Source: Qipengyuania vulgaris (GTDB taxonomy: Bacteria > Pseudomonadota > Alphaproteobacteria > Sphingomonadales > Sphingomonadaceae). From it: a stretch of DNA of 64,000 nucleotides. Below the pieces are notes generated by a model. The model searched no databases. It was not told where the DNA came from and saw nothing but the letters and a program-made list of their open reading frames with translations. Shown here in pieces: positions 44,653 through 54,062 of this stretch. The position numbers and the translations under genes are program-made. Where the stretch lies: assembly GCA_000756795.1 (NCBI GenBank), contig CCSI01000002.1:458998-522997 (forward strand), read 5' to 3'. Each line of letters begins with the position of its first letter. The stretch's first letter is position 1.

Positions 44653-45186
44653 TCAGGCGAACAGCCACAGGCCGAACAGGCGGTTCGGCAGGAAAGAGAA
44701 CAGTCCTGGGATAATCAACGCGCCGAGATACATGCCGGTGATGTGCTTGCGATGGGCGGCGATGTCGCCGTCGCGGGCGGTCTTCACCACGTTCCATGCG
44801 CCGAGCAGCGTGTAAGGCACGAAGATGTGTATCCAGCTGAAGTCGGTCCCGCCGCGCACGAAGGTGATGGCGATGGCGGTCGTTACCATGAGGCCGACCC
44901 ACAGCTTGCCCAGCTGCTTGTGCCGCTTGTTCCCCTTGCGGGAAAGCAGGAGGTAGGCGCCCAGCGGAACTGCGGGTAGCACGGTCGCGACATGCAAGGT
45001 GATGGCGAGGTTGCGGTAATGCGGCAGGTCGGGGGCGAGGCCGGTGAGCCATTTGAACAGTGCCACGGCTGCAGCCAGCGTCACGACACTGGCGGCGACA
45101 GCGATGAGTGAGCGGACCAACGGGGTGTTCTCAAGCTTGGGTTTGCCCTGCTTTGCGAAGATGGAAGGGAGAAGGATGGCGGACAT
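44653..45186 (-). CDS. DUF2306-family membrane protein
   Basis: The 177-residue protein has about four to five hydrophobic helices and the family pattern KGNKRHKQLGKLWVGLMV, FSWIHIFVPYTLLGAW, ARDGDIAAHRKHITGMY and LIIPGLFSFLPNR. The function of the family is unknown. It is transcribed away from the LytTR regulator next door, with a 160-base shared promoter space. Confidence 0.8.
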   Translation of the reverse strand: MSAILLPSIFAKQGKPKLENTPLVRSLIAVAASVVTLAAAVALFKWLTGLAPDLPHYRNLAITLHVATVLPAVPLGAYLLLSRKGNKRHKQLGKLWVGLMVTTAIAITFVRGGTDFSWIHIFVPYTLLGAWNVVKTARDGDIAAHRKHITGMYLGALIIPGLFSFLPNRLFGLWLFA

Positions 45187-45346
45187 GAAAGGAACTCCGG
45201 TTTGCTGTTTCGCCAACCAGAATGCCGACCTCGCATGACCCCGCAACGCGCCTTTCGCGAGTGGTCGGAACTTTGCGTGAAATGCGCGCAAATTCGCGCC
45301 TTGCGCACTTTACGAAGCGCGAATGGGCGCTAGTTTGCGCTAGGAT

Positions 45347-46120
45347 ATGAGCGACGGGACGCAAGCAAAGGACAGGGGTACGCTGAGGGGAATCCTCATC
45401 GACCTCGCCATCATGACCGCCATCGGCGTGGTGCTGGCGCTGGTCGGGCCATTCGGCAGTTTCCAGGAACCGCTGGCGCTGCGCCTAGTGGTGTGGCTGG
45501 GCTTCGCCTATATCGGCTATGCCCTCTACGCGCCCATCGACACGATTGCGCAGCGGCTGGCCCCGATGCTCGACCTGCCCGCCTGGAGCCTGCGCATCGG
45601 TGCATGCTTTATCGCTTCGGTGCCGATGGCCGTTGCCGTGTGGGTCCTGCCGCGCCTGCCGGGTCGCATGGAGGCGCCCAGTCTCGACCGTGCGCTGGAG
45701 CACTATCTCTACGTGGTGCTGATTGGCGGGCTGGTGACCGTCGTCACGACGCTCATCCATCGTTCGCACACCGATGCGGAAAGGCACGCGCCGCCGCAAT
45801 CATCCGCCGACATCCGCTTCCTCGACCGCCTGCCGCCCGCGCTCGGCACCGACTTGCTCGCGCTGGAGATGGAAGACCACTACGTCCGCGCGCATACGTC
45901 GCTGGGTTCTGAACTAGTGCTGCTGCGCATGCGCGATGCGGTGGCGGAACTCGAAGGGCTGGACGGCGCGCAGGTCCATCGCAGCTGGTGGGTGGCGCGC
46001 GGCGCTGTCGAAGATGTGAAACGCGAGGGGCGCAATCTGCGGCTCGTGCTTGAAAACGGACTTGAAGCGCCGGTGAGCCGCGCCAATGTGCAACCGCTCA
46101 AAGATGCGGGCTGGTTATAG
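45347..46120 (+). CDS. Membrane-anchored LytTR-family transcription regulator
   Basis: The 257-residue protein has four hydrophobic helices in residues 15 to 140 (GILIDLAIMTAIGVVLALVG and others) and a C-terminal LytTR DNA-binding domain: LLALEMEDHYVRAHTSLGSELVLLRMRDAV, VHRSWWVARGAVEDVKREGRNLRLVLENG. There is no receiver domain and no histidine kinase next to it. It faces the DUF2306 gene, which is probably its target. Confidence 0.85.
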   Translation: MSDGTQAKDRGTLRGILIDLAIMTAIGVVLALVGPFGSFQEPLALRLVVWLGFAYIGYALYAPIDTIAQRLAPMLDLPAWSLRIGACFIASVPMAVAVWVLPRLPGRMEAPSLDRALEHYLYVVLIGGLVTVVTTLIHRSHTDAERHAPPQSSADIRFLDRLPPALGTDLLALEMEDHYVRAHTSLGSELVLLRMRDAVAELEGLDGAQVHRSWWVARGAVEDVKREGRNLRLVLENGLEAPVSRANVQPLKDAGWL

Positions 46121-46129
46121 GAATTGACG

Positions 46130-47293
46130 ATGGGCTTTACTGCGAAAATCCTGCTGCTGGGTTCGGGCGAACTGGGACGCGAATTCGTCATCTCGGCGAA
46201 GCGGCTCGGAGCCTATGTGGTGGCCTGCGACAGCTATGACGACGCGCCTGCCATGCAGCTGGCCGATGCGCGCGAGGTCTTCTCGATGCTCGATGGCGAG
46301 CGGCTGCGCGAGGCGGTAGAGGCGCACCGCCCGGACTATATCGTCCCCGAAATCGAGGCCATCCGCACCTCCGTGCTCGCCGAATTGGAAGACGAGGGCT
46401 TCTCCGTCGTGCCCTCCGCCCGCGCGGCGCAGCTCACCATGAACCGCGATGCGATCCGCGACCTTGCGGCGAACGAACTGGGGTTGGTGACGTCGAAATA
46501 CCGCTACGCCAAGAACCTCGACGAGGTGCGCGCGGCGGCCGAGCACACGGGCTTTCCCTGCGTCATCAAGCCGGTCATGTCGTCCTCCGGCAAGGGCCAG
46601 AGCACGGTGCGCGAGGAAGGCAAGCTCGAGGAGGCGTGGGACTATGCCTGCGCCAACATGCGCGGCGACCGCCAGCGCGTTATCGTCGAGCAATTCGTCG
46701 ATTTCGACTATGAAATCACCCTGCTGACCGTGCGCCACAAGGCCGGCGTCACCTTCTGCCCGCCCATTGGCCATCGGCAGGAGCGCGGCGATTACCAAGA
46801 AAGCTGGCAGCCCACGCCGATGTCCGATGCGGCAATCGCCAAGGCACAGGACATGGCGAGGAAAGTGGTCGACGACCTCGGCGGCTATGGTCTCTTCGGA
46901 GTCGAGTTCTTCGTGAAGGGCGAGGAGGTCATCTTCTCCGAGCTTTCGCCGCGTCCCCACGACACTGGCATGGTCACGCTGGTTAGCCAAAACCTCACCG
47001 AATTCGACCTCCATGCCCGCGCGGTGATGGGCTTGGCAGTTCCGGTCGAACTACGTGCCAGACCCTCCGCCAGCGCCGTCATCCTCGCCGAACGCGACAG
47101 TGAAGAACTGTCCTACGAAGGCCTCGCCGAGGCCCTATCGGAAGCGGGCACGGACCTGCGCATCTTCGCCAAGCCGACCAGCCGGCCCTACCGGCGCATG
47201 GGCGTGGCGCTGGCGACCGCAGGCGACACCGACGAGGCGCGCCGCAAGGCCCGCGACGCCGCGCACAAGGTCCGCATCAGCTACGGCGACTGA
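46130..47293 (+). CDS. purT: Formate-dependent phosphoribosylglycinamide formyltransferase
   Basis: The 387-residue ATP-grasp protein starts with [20 protein letters not shown] and contains [15 protein letters not shown] (ATP-binding), [17 protein letters not shown] and [18 protein letters not shown], all typical of PurT. It makes formyl-GAR for purine synthesis from formate and ATP. The ATG at 46130 follows AGGA; the TTG at 46124 is also possible. purU, which releases formate from formyl-THF, lies nearby at 49377. Confidence 0.95.
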   Translation: MGFTAKILLLGSGELGREFVISAKRLGAYVVACDSYDDAPAMQLADAREVFSMLDGERLREAVEAHRPDYIVPEIEAIRTSVLAELEDEGFSVVPSARAAQLTMNRDAIRDLAANELGLVTSKYRYAKNLDEVRAAAEHTGFPCVIKPVMSSSGKGQSTVREEGKLEEAWDYACANMRGDRQRVIVEQFVDFDYEITLLTVRHKAGVTFCPPIGHRQERGDYQESWQPTPMSDAAIAKAQDMARKVVDDLGGYGLFGVEFFVKGEEVIFSELSPRPHDTGMVTLVSQNLTEFDLHARAVMGLAVPVELRARPSASAVILAERDSEELSYEGLAEALSEAGTDLRIFAKPTSRPYRRMGVALATAGDTDEARRKARDAAHKVRISYGD

Positions 47294-47803
47294 TTAGCGG
47301 CAGCGACCCCGGTCGAGCTCACGGCCAACGATGGCTCCGCCTGCCGCACCGAGGATAGTGCCGATTGTCCGGTCTCCGCGCGTGTCGATTTCGCGGCCCA
47401 GGATGGCACCCAGCGCGCCACCTACGATAAGGCCGGTCGTGCCGTCGTTCTTGCGGCAGTAGACGCGCCCGTCACGCCCGCGCCAGACGCGCGTGCTGCG
47501 ATAGACTGGCTCGCCGTAATAGCGCCCGCCGTCGCGGTAACGATAGCGGTCGCGGCCGTAGTGGCGGTCACGATAACGCCGCTTCTTCCAGCGGTCGTCA
47601 TCGTCATCATCGTCATCTTCCCAATCGTCATCCCAGTCATCATCGTCCCAGTCGTCGGGATCGCCGTGGTTCCACACCATTTCGATTCCGGGGAATGACT
47701 TGGCCGTGGGAGAGTAGGAAGGCTCCGCAGCCTGCGCGGGCGCAGACATCGCTGTGCCACCGATGGCGAGAGCGATGAGCGAACAATTGAGCTTCTTCAA
47801 CAT
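47294..47803 (-). CDS. Exported glycine-zipper protein with an Asp-rich segment
   Basis: The 169-residue protein has a signal peptide (MLKKLNCSLIALAIGGTAMSAPAQA), an Asp/Trp-rich segment (DDWDDDDWDDDWEDDDDD), a basic Tyr/Arg-rich segment, and a C-terminal glycine-zipper stretch (GLIVGGALGAILGREIDTRGDRTIGTILGAAGGAIVGRE), related to 2TM outer-membrane-associated glycine-zipper proteins. The function is unknown. GGAG precedes the ATG at 47803; the frame is open further upstream to 48019. Confidence 0.75.
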   Translation of the reverse strand: MLKKLNCSLIALAIGGTAMSAPAQAAEPSYSPTAKSFPGIEMVWNHGDPDDWDDDDWDDDWEDDDDDDDDRWKKRRYRDRHYGRDRYRYRDGGRYYGEPVYRSTRVWRGRDGRVYCRKNDGTTGLIVGGALGAILGREIDTRGDRTIGTILGAAGGAIVGRELDRGRCR

Positions 47804-47958
47804 GAGGGAGTCTCCTAAAATGCGTTGTCTCGCCTGTGCCCATCGAAAGATGAACGAGGGCGGACCCGACCTGTCAGATGCGCCCACGCTGCGACGAAGT
47901 GCATCTCGAATGCGCCGGATGGCTTGCGGTGCAGTGGGCGCGGCCCTATCGGCTGGGC

Positions 47959-48975
47959 ATGACTGACTTTCCCAAGACCGACCGCCTGATGCAGCGCGGC
48001 GCAGAGTTTCTCGGCTCAAAATATGCCATCCTGTGCGGCGCGATGAGCTGGGTGTCGGAGCGTAACCTCGTCTCCGCCATTTCCAACGCTGGCGGCTTCG
48101 GCGTGATTGCCTGCGGTGCGATGACGCCCGAACTGCTCGAGACCGAGATCGCCGAAACGCAGAAGCTGACCGACAAGCCTTTCGGCGTAAACCTCATCAC
48201 CATGCACCCGCAGCTCTTCGACCTCATCGAAGTCTGCGATAAAGCGGGCGTGAGCCATGTCGTTCTGGCGGGCGGCATTCCGCCCAAGGGCAGCGTAGAG
48301 GCCATCAAGGGCGGCGCCAACCCCGCCAAGGTCATCTGTTTCGCGCCCACCCTGGCGCTGGCGAAAAAGCTGCTCCGCTCGGGCGCCGATGCGCTGGTCA
48401 TCGAGGGCATGGAAGCGGGCGGCCATATCGGCCCGGTCTCCACCAGCGTGCTGGCGCAGGAAATGTTGCCCGAACTTTCAGAAGAGCACCTCATTTTCGT
48501 CGCCGGCGGTATCGGGCGCGGCAATGCGATTGCGGGCTATCTCGAAATGGGCGCAGCGGGCGTCCAGCTCGGCACGCGCTTTGCCTGCGCAGCCGAAAGC
48601 ATAGCGCATGAGAACTTCAAGAAAGCTTTCTTCCGCGCCAATGCACGAGATGCGATTGCCAGCGTGCAGGTCGACCCGCGCCTTCCGGTCATCCCGGTGC
48701 GCGCGTTGAAGAACAAGGGCACCGAGGAATTTACCCGGAAACAGATCGAGGTTGCAGGCGTTCTGGACCGCGAGGAAATCGCGATGGAAGAAGCACAACT
48801 GCAGATCGAGCATTACTGGGCGGGCGCACTGCGCCGCGCGGTCATCGATGGCGATGTCGAGAATGGCAGCCTGATGGCCGGCCAGTCGGTCGGCATGCTC
48901 AAGGCAGAAGAGCCCGTCGCCGATATCATGCAGAAGCTGATGGCGCAGAGCGAGGAAGCGCTGACGCGCAGGTGA
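47959..48975 (+). CDS. NAD(P)H-dependent flavin oxidoreductase, nitronate monooxygenase family
   Basis: The 338-residue TIM-barrel flavoprotein has AILCGAMSWVSERNLVSAISNAGGFGVIACGAM near the N-terminus, FGVNLITMHP, VIEGMEAGGHIGP near residue 150, FVAGGIGRGNAIAGYLEMGAAGVQLGTRFACAAES near residue 195; all belong to the nitronate monooxygenase / FMN-dependent enoyl reductase family. The substrate is not certain. I chose the ATG at 47959, after which the protein follows the family. The next gene starts two bases after its stop. Confidence 0.87.
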   Translation: MTDFPKTDRLMQRGAEFLGSKYAILCGAMSWVSERNLVSAISNAGGFGVIACGAMTPELLETEIAETQKLTDKPFGVNLITMHPQLFDLIEVCDKAGVSHVVLAGGIPPKGSVEAIKGGANPAKVICFAPTLALAKKLLRSGADALVIEGMEAGGHIGPVSTSVLAQEMLPELSEEHLIFVAGGIGRGNAIAGYLEMGAAGVQLGTRFACAAESIAHENFKKAFFRANARDAIASVQVDPRLPVIPVRALKNKGTEEFTRKQIEVAGVLDREEIAMEEAQLQIEHYWAGALRRAVIDGDVENGSLMAGQSVGMLKAEEPVADIMQKLMAQSEEALTRR

Positions 48976-48976
48976 C

Positions 48977-49303
48977 ATGAGTATCCACCGGCTCGACCTC
49001 GATGTCGCGATCTATCGCGACCGGGTGCAAGTTACGCACCGGCCGACCGATACCTTCGTCGACCAGCGGGCCGAATATCCCTTCTCGACCGAGCGGTCGA
49101 TCGTCGGCCATGCGCGCTTTCTGGAAGACACGATGGTGCGCGCCATCCGCAAGATTATCGCGGAAGGCGGTTTTTCGCTGCGCGACCCGATTGCGCGGGT
49201 GGTGCGATGCGACGGACCGCTCGCCGAGGACGAGCGCGTTATCGTCGAATATTCGCTGCGCGAGACCGGAATGCGCCAAGTCATCTTCGAACTCGAGGAA
49301 TGA
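48977..49303 (+). CDS. Conserved-looking protein of unknown function
   Basis: The 108-residue protein starts [19 protein letters not shown] and ends [14 protein letters not shown]. It has no signal peptide and no membrane span; strands and helices alternate, giving a compact acidic/basic mix. It starts one base after the flavin oxidoreductase stop, so it is in its operon. I do not recognise a family. Confidence 0.7.
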   Translation: MSIHRLDLDVAIYRDRVQVTHRPTDTFVDQRAEYPFSTERSIVGHARFLEDTMVRAIRKIIAEGGFSLRDPIARVVRCDGPLAEDERVIVEYSLRETGMRQVIFELEE

Positions 49304-49376
49304 GAAACCCGCCGTTTGGCGCGGCCTAGTATGTCGCGCTTGCCTCGGGGCGGGTCGTGGCGGCAATAGCGGGAGC

Positions 49377-50231
49377 ATGAGCGACCCTCTTGTCCTGACC
49401 CTGTCCTGCGCCGACCGTCCGGGCATCACTGCGCGCGTCACGTCATTCCTGTTCGAGCGCGGGGGCAACATCCTCGAAGCGCAGCAGTTCAATGACCGCG
49501 CTTCGGATGCCTTCTTCATGCGGGTGGAGTTCGACCCCGGCGAGGTTTCGCGCGAGACCATTCGCGAGGAATTCGCCGAAATCGCAGGCGAGTTCTCCAT
49601 GGACTGGAAACTGGCATTGCGCGACCGGCCGCGGCGGGTGCTCATCATGGTCAGCAAGTTCGACCACTGCCTTGCCGATCTGCTTTACCGCTGGCGCATC
49701 GGGGAAATGCCGATGGAGCCGGTGGCGATTGTCTCCAATCACCCGCGTGAGGCTATCGAGCATACGCCGCTGGGCGACATTCCCTTCCACCACCTGCCCA
49801 TTACCCGCGATACCAAGGCCGAGCAGGAGGCACTGGTGCGCGAACTCGCCGACCGTTATGACGCCGAGCTGGTCGTGCTGGCGCGTTACATGCAAATTTT
49901 GTCCGACGAGCAGGCGGCGCATTTCGCGGGGCGCTGCATCAACATCCACCATTCCTTCCTGCCCGGCTTCAAGGGTGCAAAGCCCTATCATCAGGCCTAC
50001 GAGCGCGGCGTGAAGATGATTGGTGCGAGCGCGCATTACGTCACTGCCGACCTCGACGAGGGCCCCATCATCCACCAGGCAGCAGAACCCATCAGCCATG
50101 CCGACAGCCCGGAAGAACTGGTGCGAAAGGGCCGCGATATCGAAAGCCGCGTGCTGGCCGAAGCCGTGCGCCTCCACCTGGAAGAGCGCGTCCTCCTCAA
50201 CGGCCAGCGCACGGTCGTTTTCAGGAGCTGA
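49377..50231 (+). CDS. purU: Formyltetrahydrofolate deformylase
   Basis: The 284-residue protein has an N-terminal ACT domain ([26 protein letters not shown]) and a C-terminal formyltransferase-like domain: [44 protein letters not shown] with the catalytic His and Asp. It hydrolyses 10-formyl-THF to THF and formate, feeding PurT. GGGAGC lies directly before the ATG at 49377; the frame is open far upstream. Confidence 0.95.
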   Translation: MSDPLVLTLSCADRPGITARVTSFLFERGGNILEAQQFNDRASDAFFMRVEFDPGEVSRETIREEFAEIAGEFSMDWKLALRDRPRRVLIMVSKFDHCLADLLYRWRIGEMPMEPVAIVSNHPREAIEHTPLGDIPFHHLPITRDTKAEQEALVRELADRYDAELVVLARYMQILSDEQAAHFAGRCINIHHSFLPGFKGAKPYHQAYERGVKMIGASAHYVTADLDEGPIIHQAAEPISHADSPEELVRKGRDIESRVLAEAVRLHLEERVLLNGQRTVVFRS

Positions 50232-50345
50232 CGGTCAAGCAGGTGCTGTCGCGGGAATTCGCCTTGCGTCTCTCATCAGCGCGCTCTTGTCCCTTTCCGC
50301 CGCACTGCTAGTCTTCTCCCCGGACGGGAAAGTGGAGAGAACTGC

Positions 50346-51218
50346 ATGTGCGATCAGGAAAACCTTGCCCGGTGGGCGAAGCAGAAGCTCACGCGCCGGA
50401 CCTTCGGCGCGGGCACGCTGGCAGGCGCCGCGGCAGCCTGCACCCCCGGCGAACCGGTCGATAGCCAGCCCAGCGATAGCCCTGTGACATCCCCTCGCAA
50501 GATTACCATCGCCACGCCTTCCGGAACAATGGATGCCGAATTCTTCCATTCGGGCGCAGGCAAGGTGCCCCCGGTACTGTTCTGGCCCGACATTGCCGGT
50601 ATCCGCCCCGCCAAGCGTGCCATGGCCCAGCGCTTGGCCGATGAAGGCTACGCGGTGCTGCTGGTTAATCCCTATTACCGCGATGTGGAGGGCGAGCAGT
50701 TCGCCGACTTCGCCGATTTTGCCGGCAATGGCGGCTGGGACAAGGTCAAACCCTGGCGTGCGAAGCTCGATGCCGAGGCGATTCAGAGCGATGCGCGTGC
50801 AGTTGCCGAGTGGTTTGCCGGACAATCAGGAGTGGACCAATCGGCCGGCATCGGGACGCAGGGCTATTGCATGGGCGGCCCCTTCACCATCTGGAGCGTC
50901 GCCGCGCACGATCACTACCATGCTGCAGCCAGCTTCCACGGGGGAGGACTCGTGCGCGAAGGCGAGAACAGCCCGCACCGCATGCTTCGCGAAGATGCGC
51001 ATTACCTCATCGCCATCGCCGAGAATGACGATGCAAAAGAGCCGGAAGCGAAAACTGCTCTTCGCAATGCTGCCAGCGCGACCGGCACCACCGCCGAAAT
51101 CGAGGTCTATCCCGCCGACCACGGCTGGTGCGTTCCCGACAGTCCTGCTTACGACCGGGCGGCCGCCGAGCGGGCGTGGAGCCGCCTGCTCGCGACCTAT
51201 GCCGAGGCGCTTGTATGA
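50346..51218 (+). CDS. Dienelactone hydrolase-family protein, exported
   Basis: The 290-residue alpha/beta hydrolase has a Tat-like N-terminus (LTRRTFGAGTLAGAAAAC, with twin Arg and a Cys that might be lipidated), then the DLH fold: ATPSGTMDAEFF, GYCMGGPFTIWS with the nucleophilic Cys near residue 178, and PADHGWCVP with the catalytic His near residue 260. Its end overlaps the next gene by four bases. The substrate is unknown. Confidence 0.85.
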   Translation: MCDQENLARWAKQKLTRRTFGAGTLAGAAAACTPGEPVDSQPSDSPVTSPRKITIATPSGTMDAEFFHSGAGKVPPVLFWPDIAGIRPAKRAMAQRLADEGYAVLLVNPYYRDVEGEQFADFADFAGNGGWDKVKPWRAKLDAEAIQSDARAVAEWFAGQSGVDQSAGIGTQGYCMGGPFTIWSVAAHDHYHAAASFHGGGLVREGENSPHRMLREDAHYLIAIAENDDAKEPEAKTALRNAASATGTTAEIEVYPADHGWCVPDSPAYDRAAAERAWSRLLATYAEALV

Positions 51219-52471
51219 AGGTGCTCTTGCGCGGTGTGGCACTTTGGGTCGCATGTCTAGCCACCCCACTCGCCGCGCAGGACTATGAGCCGGATTGCGA
51301 GCGGATAGCCGCTTTTCTCAATGATGCGGTCGAACAGGAACGCGTAGCAGGCGTGTCGGCGTTGGTGTGGAAAGACAGGGCCGAGCGCTGTTTTGATGCC
51401 GCGGGTCAGGCGGATCGCGAGGAAGGTATCGCGTTCTCCCGCGACACCGTGGTCCAGTTCTTCTCCATGACCAAGCCGGTCACCGGCGTCGCGCTGATGA
51501 CGCTGTGGGAGGAGGGCAGGTTCCATCTCGACGACCCGCTCTACTGGCATCTCCCCGAATTCCGCGATGTCGAAGTGCTGCGCGGGGAAACAACCGATGG
51601 CCGCGTCATCACCAGTCCGCCGCGCCGTCCGATCACCATGCGCGACGTCATGCGGCACACCGCCGGCTTCGCCTATGGCGCAGACGGCAATCCGCAGAAC
51701 CACGCCGACCGTTTGTGGGAAGAGCTCCAGCCCCTGTCACCCGACAAGTCGCTTGCCGAATTCTCGCAGGCGTTGGCGCAGGTCCCGCTGCTCTACGAGC
51801 CGGGGACGCAGTGGCGCTACAGCGCCGCAGTCGATGTGCAGGCGCGCTTGGTGGAAGTGCTCTCGGGGCAACCCTTCGCCGAATATGTCGAGGAGGAAGT
51901 GCTGAAGCCGCTCGGTATGAACAACACCCATTGGGCGCAGTATCGCGAGGACTTCGACGGCCTCGCGCGCATCTACGAAGTTGGAGACGGCAGCTTCACC
52001 CCGATGCGCGGCGGCGATTTCGAGGCATCCGACATGGCGAGCGCCCGCCTCACCATGGGCGGCTCAGGTCTCATCGGCACGGTCGACGATTACCTGCGCT
52101 TTGCCCGCATGCTGCTGGGCGAGGGCGCTCTTGGCGAGACCCGCATCCTCGAACCTGCGACCGTGCGCTTGATGGTTACCGACCATCTCGACCCCGCCAT
52201 CACGCCCGAACAGCGTTCGTGGCTCGTGGGCAAGGGCAGCGGCGGCTTCGGTTTCGATTTCTTCGTTCGAACTGCGCCGCCCGCCACTCCGGACGAGAAC
52301 CGTGGCAGCGTGGGCGAATTCTTCTGGGACGGCTGGCCTTCGATGCTTTTCTGGGTCGACCCCAAGCAGGACATGGTGGTCATCTTCGCCACGCAGAAAT
52401 TGCCGTTCGACAACCAGTTGCATCACGATTTCCGCGATGCGGTTTATGGCGCGGAATATACCGGTCGCTAA
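51215..52471 (+). CDS. Class C beta-lactamase-like serine hydrolase
   Basis: The 418-residue protein has a signal peptide (MKVLLRGVALWVACLATPLAAQ) and the serine beta-lactamase fold: FSMTKPVTGVALM (SxxK) near residue 88, WRYSAAVDVQARLVEVLSG where the second motif is YSA, and HTAGFAYGADGNP. Esterase or peptidase activity is more likely than beta-lactam hydrolysis, because genuine class C enzymes have YxN. The gene is coupled to the DLH gene before it. Confidence 0.85.
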   Translation: MKVLLRGVALWVACLATPLAAQDYEPDCERIAAFLNDAVEQERVAGVSALVWKDRAERCFDAAGQADREEGIAFSRDTVVQFFSMTKPVTGVALMTLWEEGRFHLDDPLYWHLPEFRDVEVLRGETTDGRVITSPPRRPITMRDVMRHTAGFAYGADGNPQNHADRLWEELQPLSPDKSLAEFSQALAQVPLLYEPGTQWRYSAAVDVQARLVEVLSGQPFAEYVEEEVLKPLGMNNTHWAQYREDFDGLARIYEVGDGSFTPMRGGDFEASDMASARLTMGGSGLIGTVDDYLRFARMLLGEGALGETRILEPATVRLMVTDHLDPAITPEQRSWLVGKGSGGFGFDFFVRTAPPATPDENRGSVGEFFWDGWPSMLFWVDPKQDMVVIFATQKLPFDNQLHHDFRDAVYGAEYTGR

Positions 52472-52565
52472 CACCTGAGTGAAATAACTCCGGAAACGTC
52501 CGGTTTTGCTTGCCCGCCGCCACAGGCGCGCTAGCATTGCCGGCAGGAGTTTTCAGGGGGTCACA

Positions 52566-53603
52566 ATGGATTTGCTAGGATTTCTCGTCGCTATCGTCGG
52601 TCTGGCGGTGGTTTTTCTCGCCATGGGCGTTCGCGTGGTCAAACAGGGCTACGTCTACACGATCGAACGGCTGGGCAGGTTCACTCTCGCAGCAGAGCCG
52701 GGTCTCCACCTCATCATCCCCTTCATCGACCGCGTCGGGCAGAAGGTGAACATGATGGAGCAGGTGCTCGACATTCCGGGCCAGGAAATCATCACCAAGG
52801 ACAACGCCATGGTCGGCGTCGATGCGGTGGTGTTCTTCCAGGTGCTCGATGCGGGCAAGGCGGCCTACGAGGTCTCCAACCTCTACAACGCCATCATGGC
52901 GCTCACGACCACCAACCTTCGTACCGTGATGGGTTCGATGGACCTCGACGAAACGCTGTCGAAGCGCGACGAAATCAACGCCCGCCTGCTCGCCGTGGTC
53001 GACCATGCGACCTCGCCATGGGGCGTCAAAATCACCCGGGTCGAGATCAAGGATATCCGCCCGCCGATCGACATCAGCGAAGCCATGGCCCGCCAGATGA
53101 AAGCCGAACGCCTGAAGCGCGCCGAAATCCTCGAGGCAGAAGGCGACCGTGCTTCTGAAATCCTTCGCGCAGAAGGCTCCAAGCAATCGGCCATTCTCGA
53201 AGCGGAAGGACGCAAGGAAGCCGCATTCCGCGACGCCGAGGCGCGCGAGCGTGAGGCAGAGGCAGAAGCCAAGGCGACGCAGGTCGTGAACGACGCCATC
53301 GCCGACAGCGGCGGCCAGGCATTGAATTACTTCGTGGCGCAGGAATACACCAAGGCGGTCGGTAAATTCGCCACCAGCCCCAATGCCAAGACCATCCTTT
53401 TCCCGGTCGAAGCGACCCAGCTTATTGGCTCGCTCGGCGGCATCGGCGAGCTGGTCAAGGATATAGCAAATGACGGTCCGCGCGGCGGTGGCGGTGGCGG
53501 TGGTGGCAGTGCCCCGCGCCCCGCTCCCTCGCCCGCGCCGCGGCCGCAACCGCGTAGCTCGACGCCAAGCGTTCCGCGTAGCGGCACGCCGGGAGGTCGC
53601 TGA
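52566..53603 (+). CDS. Paraslipin-type SPFH membrane protein (QmcA-like)
   Basis: The 345-residue protein has an N-terminal membrane span, an SPFH domain (VVKQGYVYTIERLGRFTLAAEPGLHLIIPFIDRVGQKVNMMEQVLDIPGQEIITKDN) and a coiled-coil region (residues 175 to 250) rich in AEA/REA. The tail is Gly/Pro/Ser-rich (GGGGGGGG...PRPAPSPAPRP). It is followed by an NfeD gene with a one-base overlap, the standard stomatin/NfeD pair. The start at 52566 begins the membrane span. Confidence 0.93.
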   Translation: MDLLGFLVAIVGLAVVFLAMGVRVVKQGYVYTIERLGRFTLAAEPGLHLIIPFIDRVGQKVNMMEQVLDIPGQEIITKDNAMVGVDAVVFFQVLDAGKAAYEVSNLYNAIMALTTTNLRTVMGSMDLDETLSKRDEINARLLAVVDHATSPWGVKITRVEIKDIRPPIDISEAMARQMKAERLKRAEILEAEGDRASEILRAEGSKQSAILEAEGRKEAAFRDAEAREREAEAEAKATQVVNDAIADSGGQALNYFVAQEYTKAVGKFATSPNAKTILFPVEATQLIGSLGGIGELVKDIANDGPRGGGGGGGGSAPRPAPSPAPRPQPRSSTPSVPRSGTPGGR

Positions 53604-54046
53604 TGGAATGGTTCCAGAACCTCGACCCGTTCTGGGTCTGGCTCGCGCTCGGCCTTTTCCTTGCCGCAGCAGAAATCCTCGTTCCCGGCTTCTTCCTGAT
53701 GTGGCTGGCAGGCGCGGCGCTACTTACAGGAGTGGTCGCTTTCATTTTCCCCGAGCAAGTGCCGCTGCAGATCGTGCTCTTTGCGCTGCTGTCGATCGTG
53801 ATGGTGTTTGCGGGACGCAATTACTTCCGACGCAATCCCATCGAGGAAGTCGACCCCAAGATGAACCGGCGCGGCATGCGGCTGGCCGGTGAAATCGCCA
53901 CCGTCGTCGTCCCGCTCGATGGCGGAGTGGGCAAGGTGAAGCATGGCGACAGCGAGTGGCTGGCCAAGGGCTGCGAAGCGGCAGTCGGCGAGCGCGTGCG
54001 CATCAGCGGCAGCGACGGCGCCGTGTTGATTGTCGAGCCGCTTTAA
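53603..54046 (+). CDS. NfeD-like membrane protein
   Basis: The 147-residue protein has three hydrophobic helices (LALGLFLAAAEILVPGFFLMWLAGAALLTGVVAF...) and a C-terminal OB-fold domain (GEIATVVVPLDGGVGKVKHGDSEWLAKGCEAAVGERVRISGSDGAVLIVEPL). NfeD proteins partner the stomatin-like protein encoded just upstream. This is the short, protease-free form. Confidence 0.93.
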   Translation: MEWFQNLDPFWVWLALGLFLAAAEILVPGFFLMWLAGAALLTGVVAFIFPEQVPLQIVLFALLSIVMVFAGRNYFRRNPIEEVDPKMNRRGMRLAGEIATVVVPLDGGVGKVKHGDSEWLAKGCEAAVGERVRISGSDGAVLIVEPL

Positions 54047-54062
54047 AGGCAGCTCACGCTAT

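Noticed and set aside
51215..52471. True class C beta-lactamase
   Set aside because: SxxK is present but the second motif is YSA rather than YxN, so antibiotic resistance is not supported.
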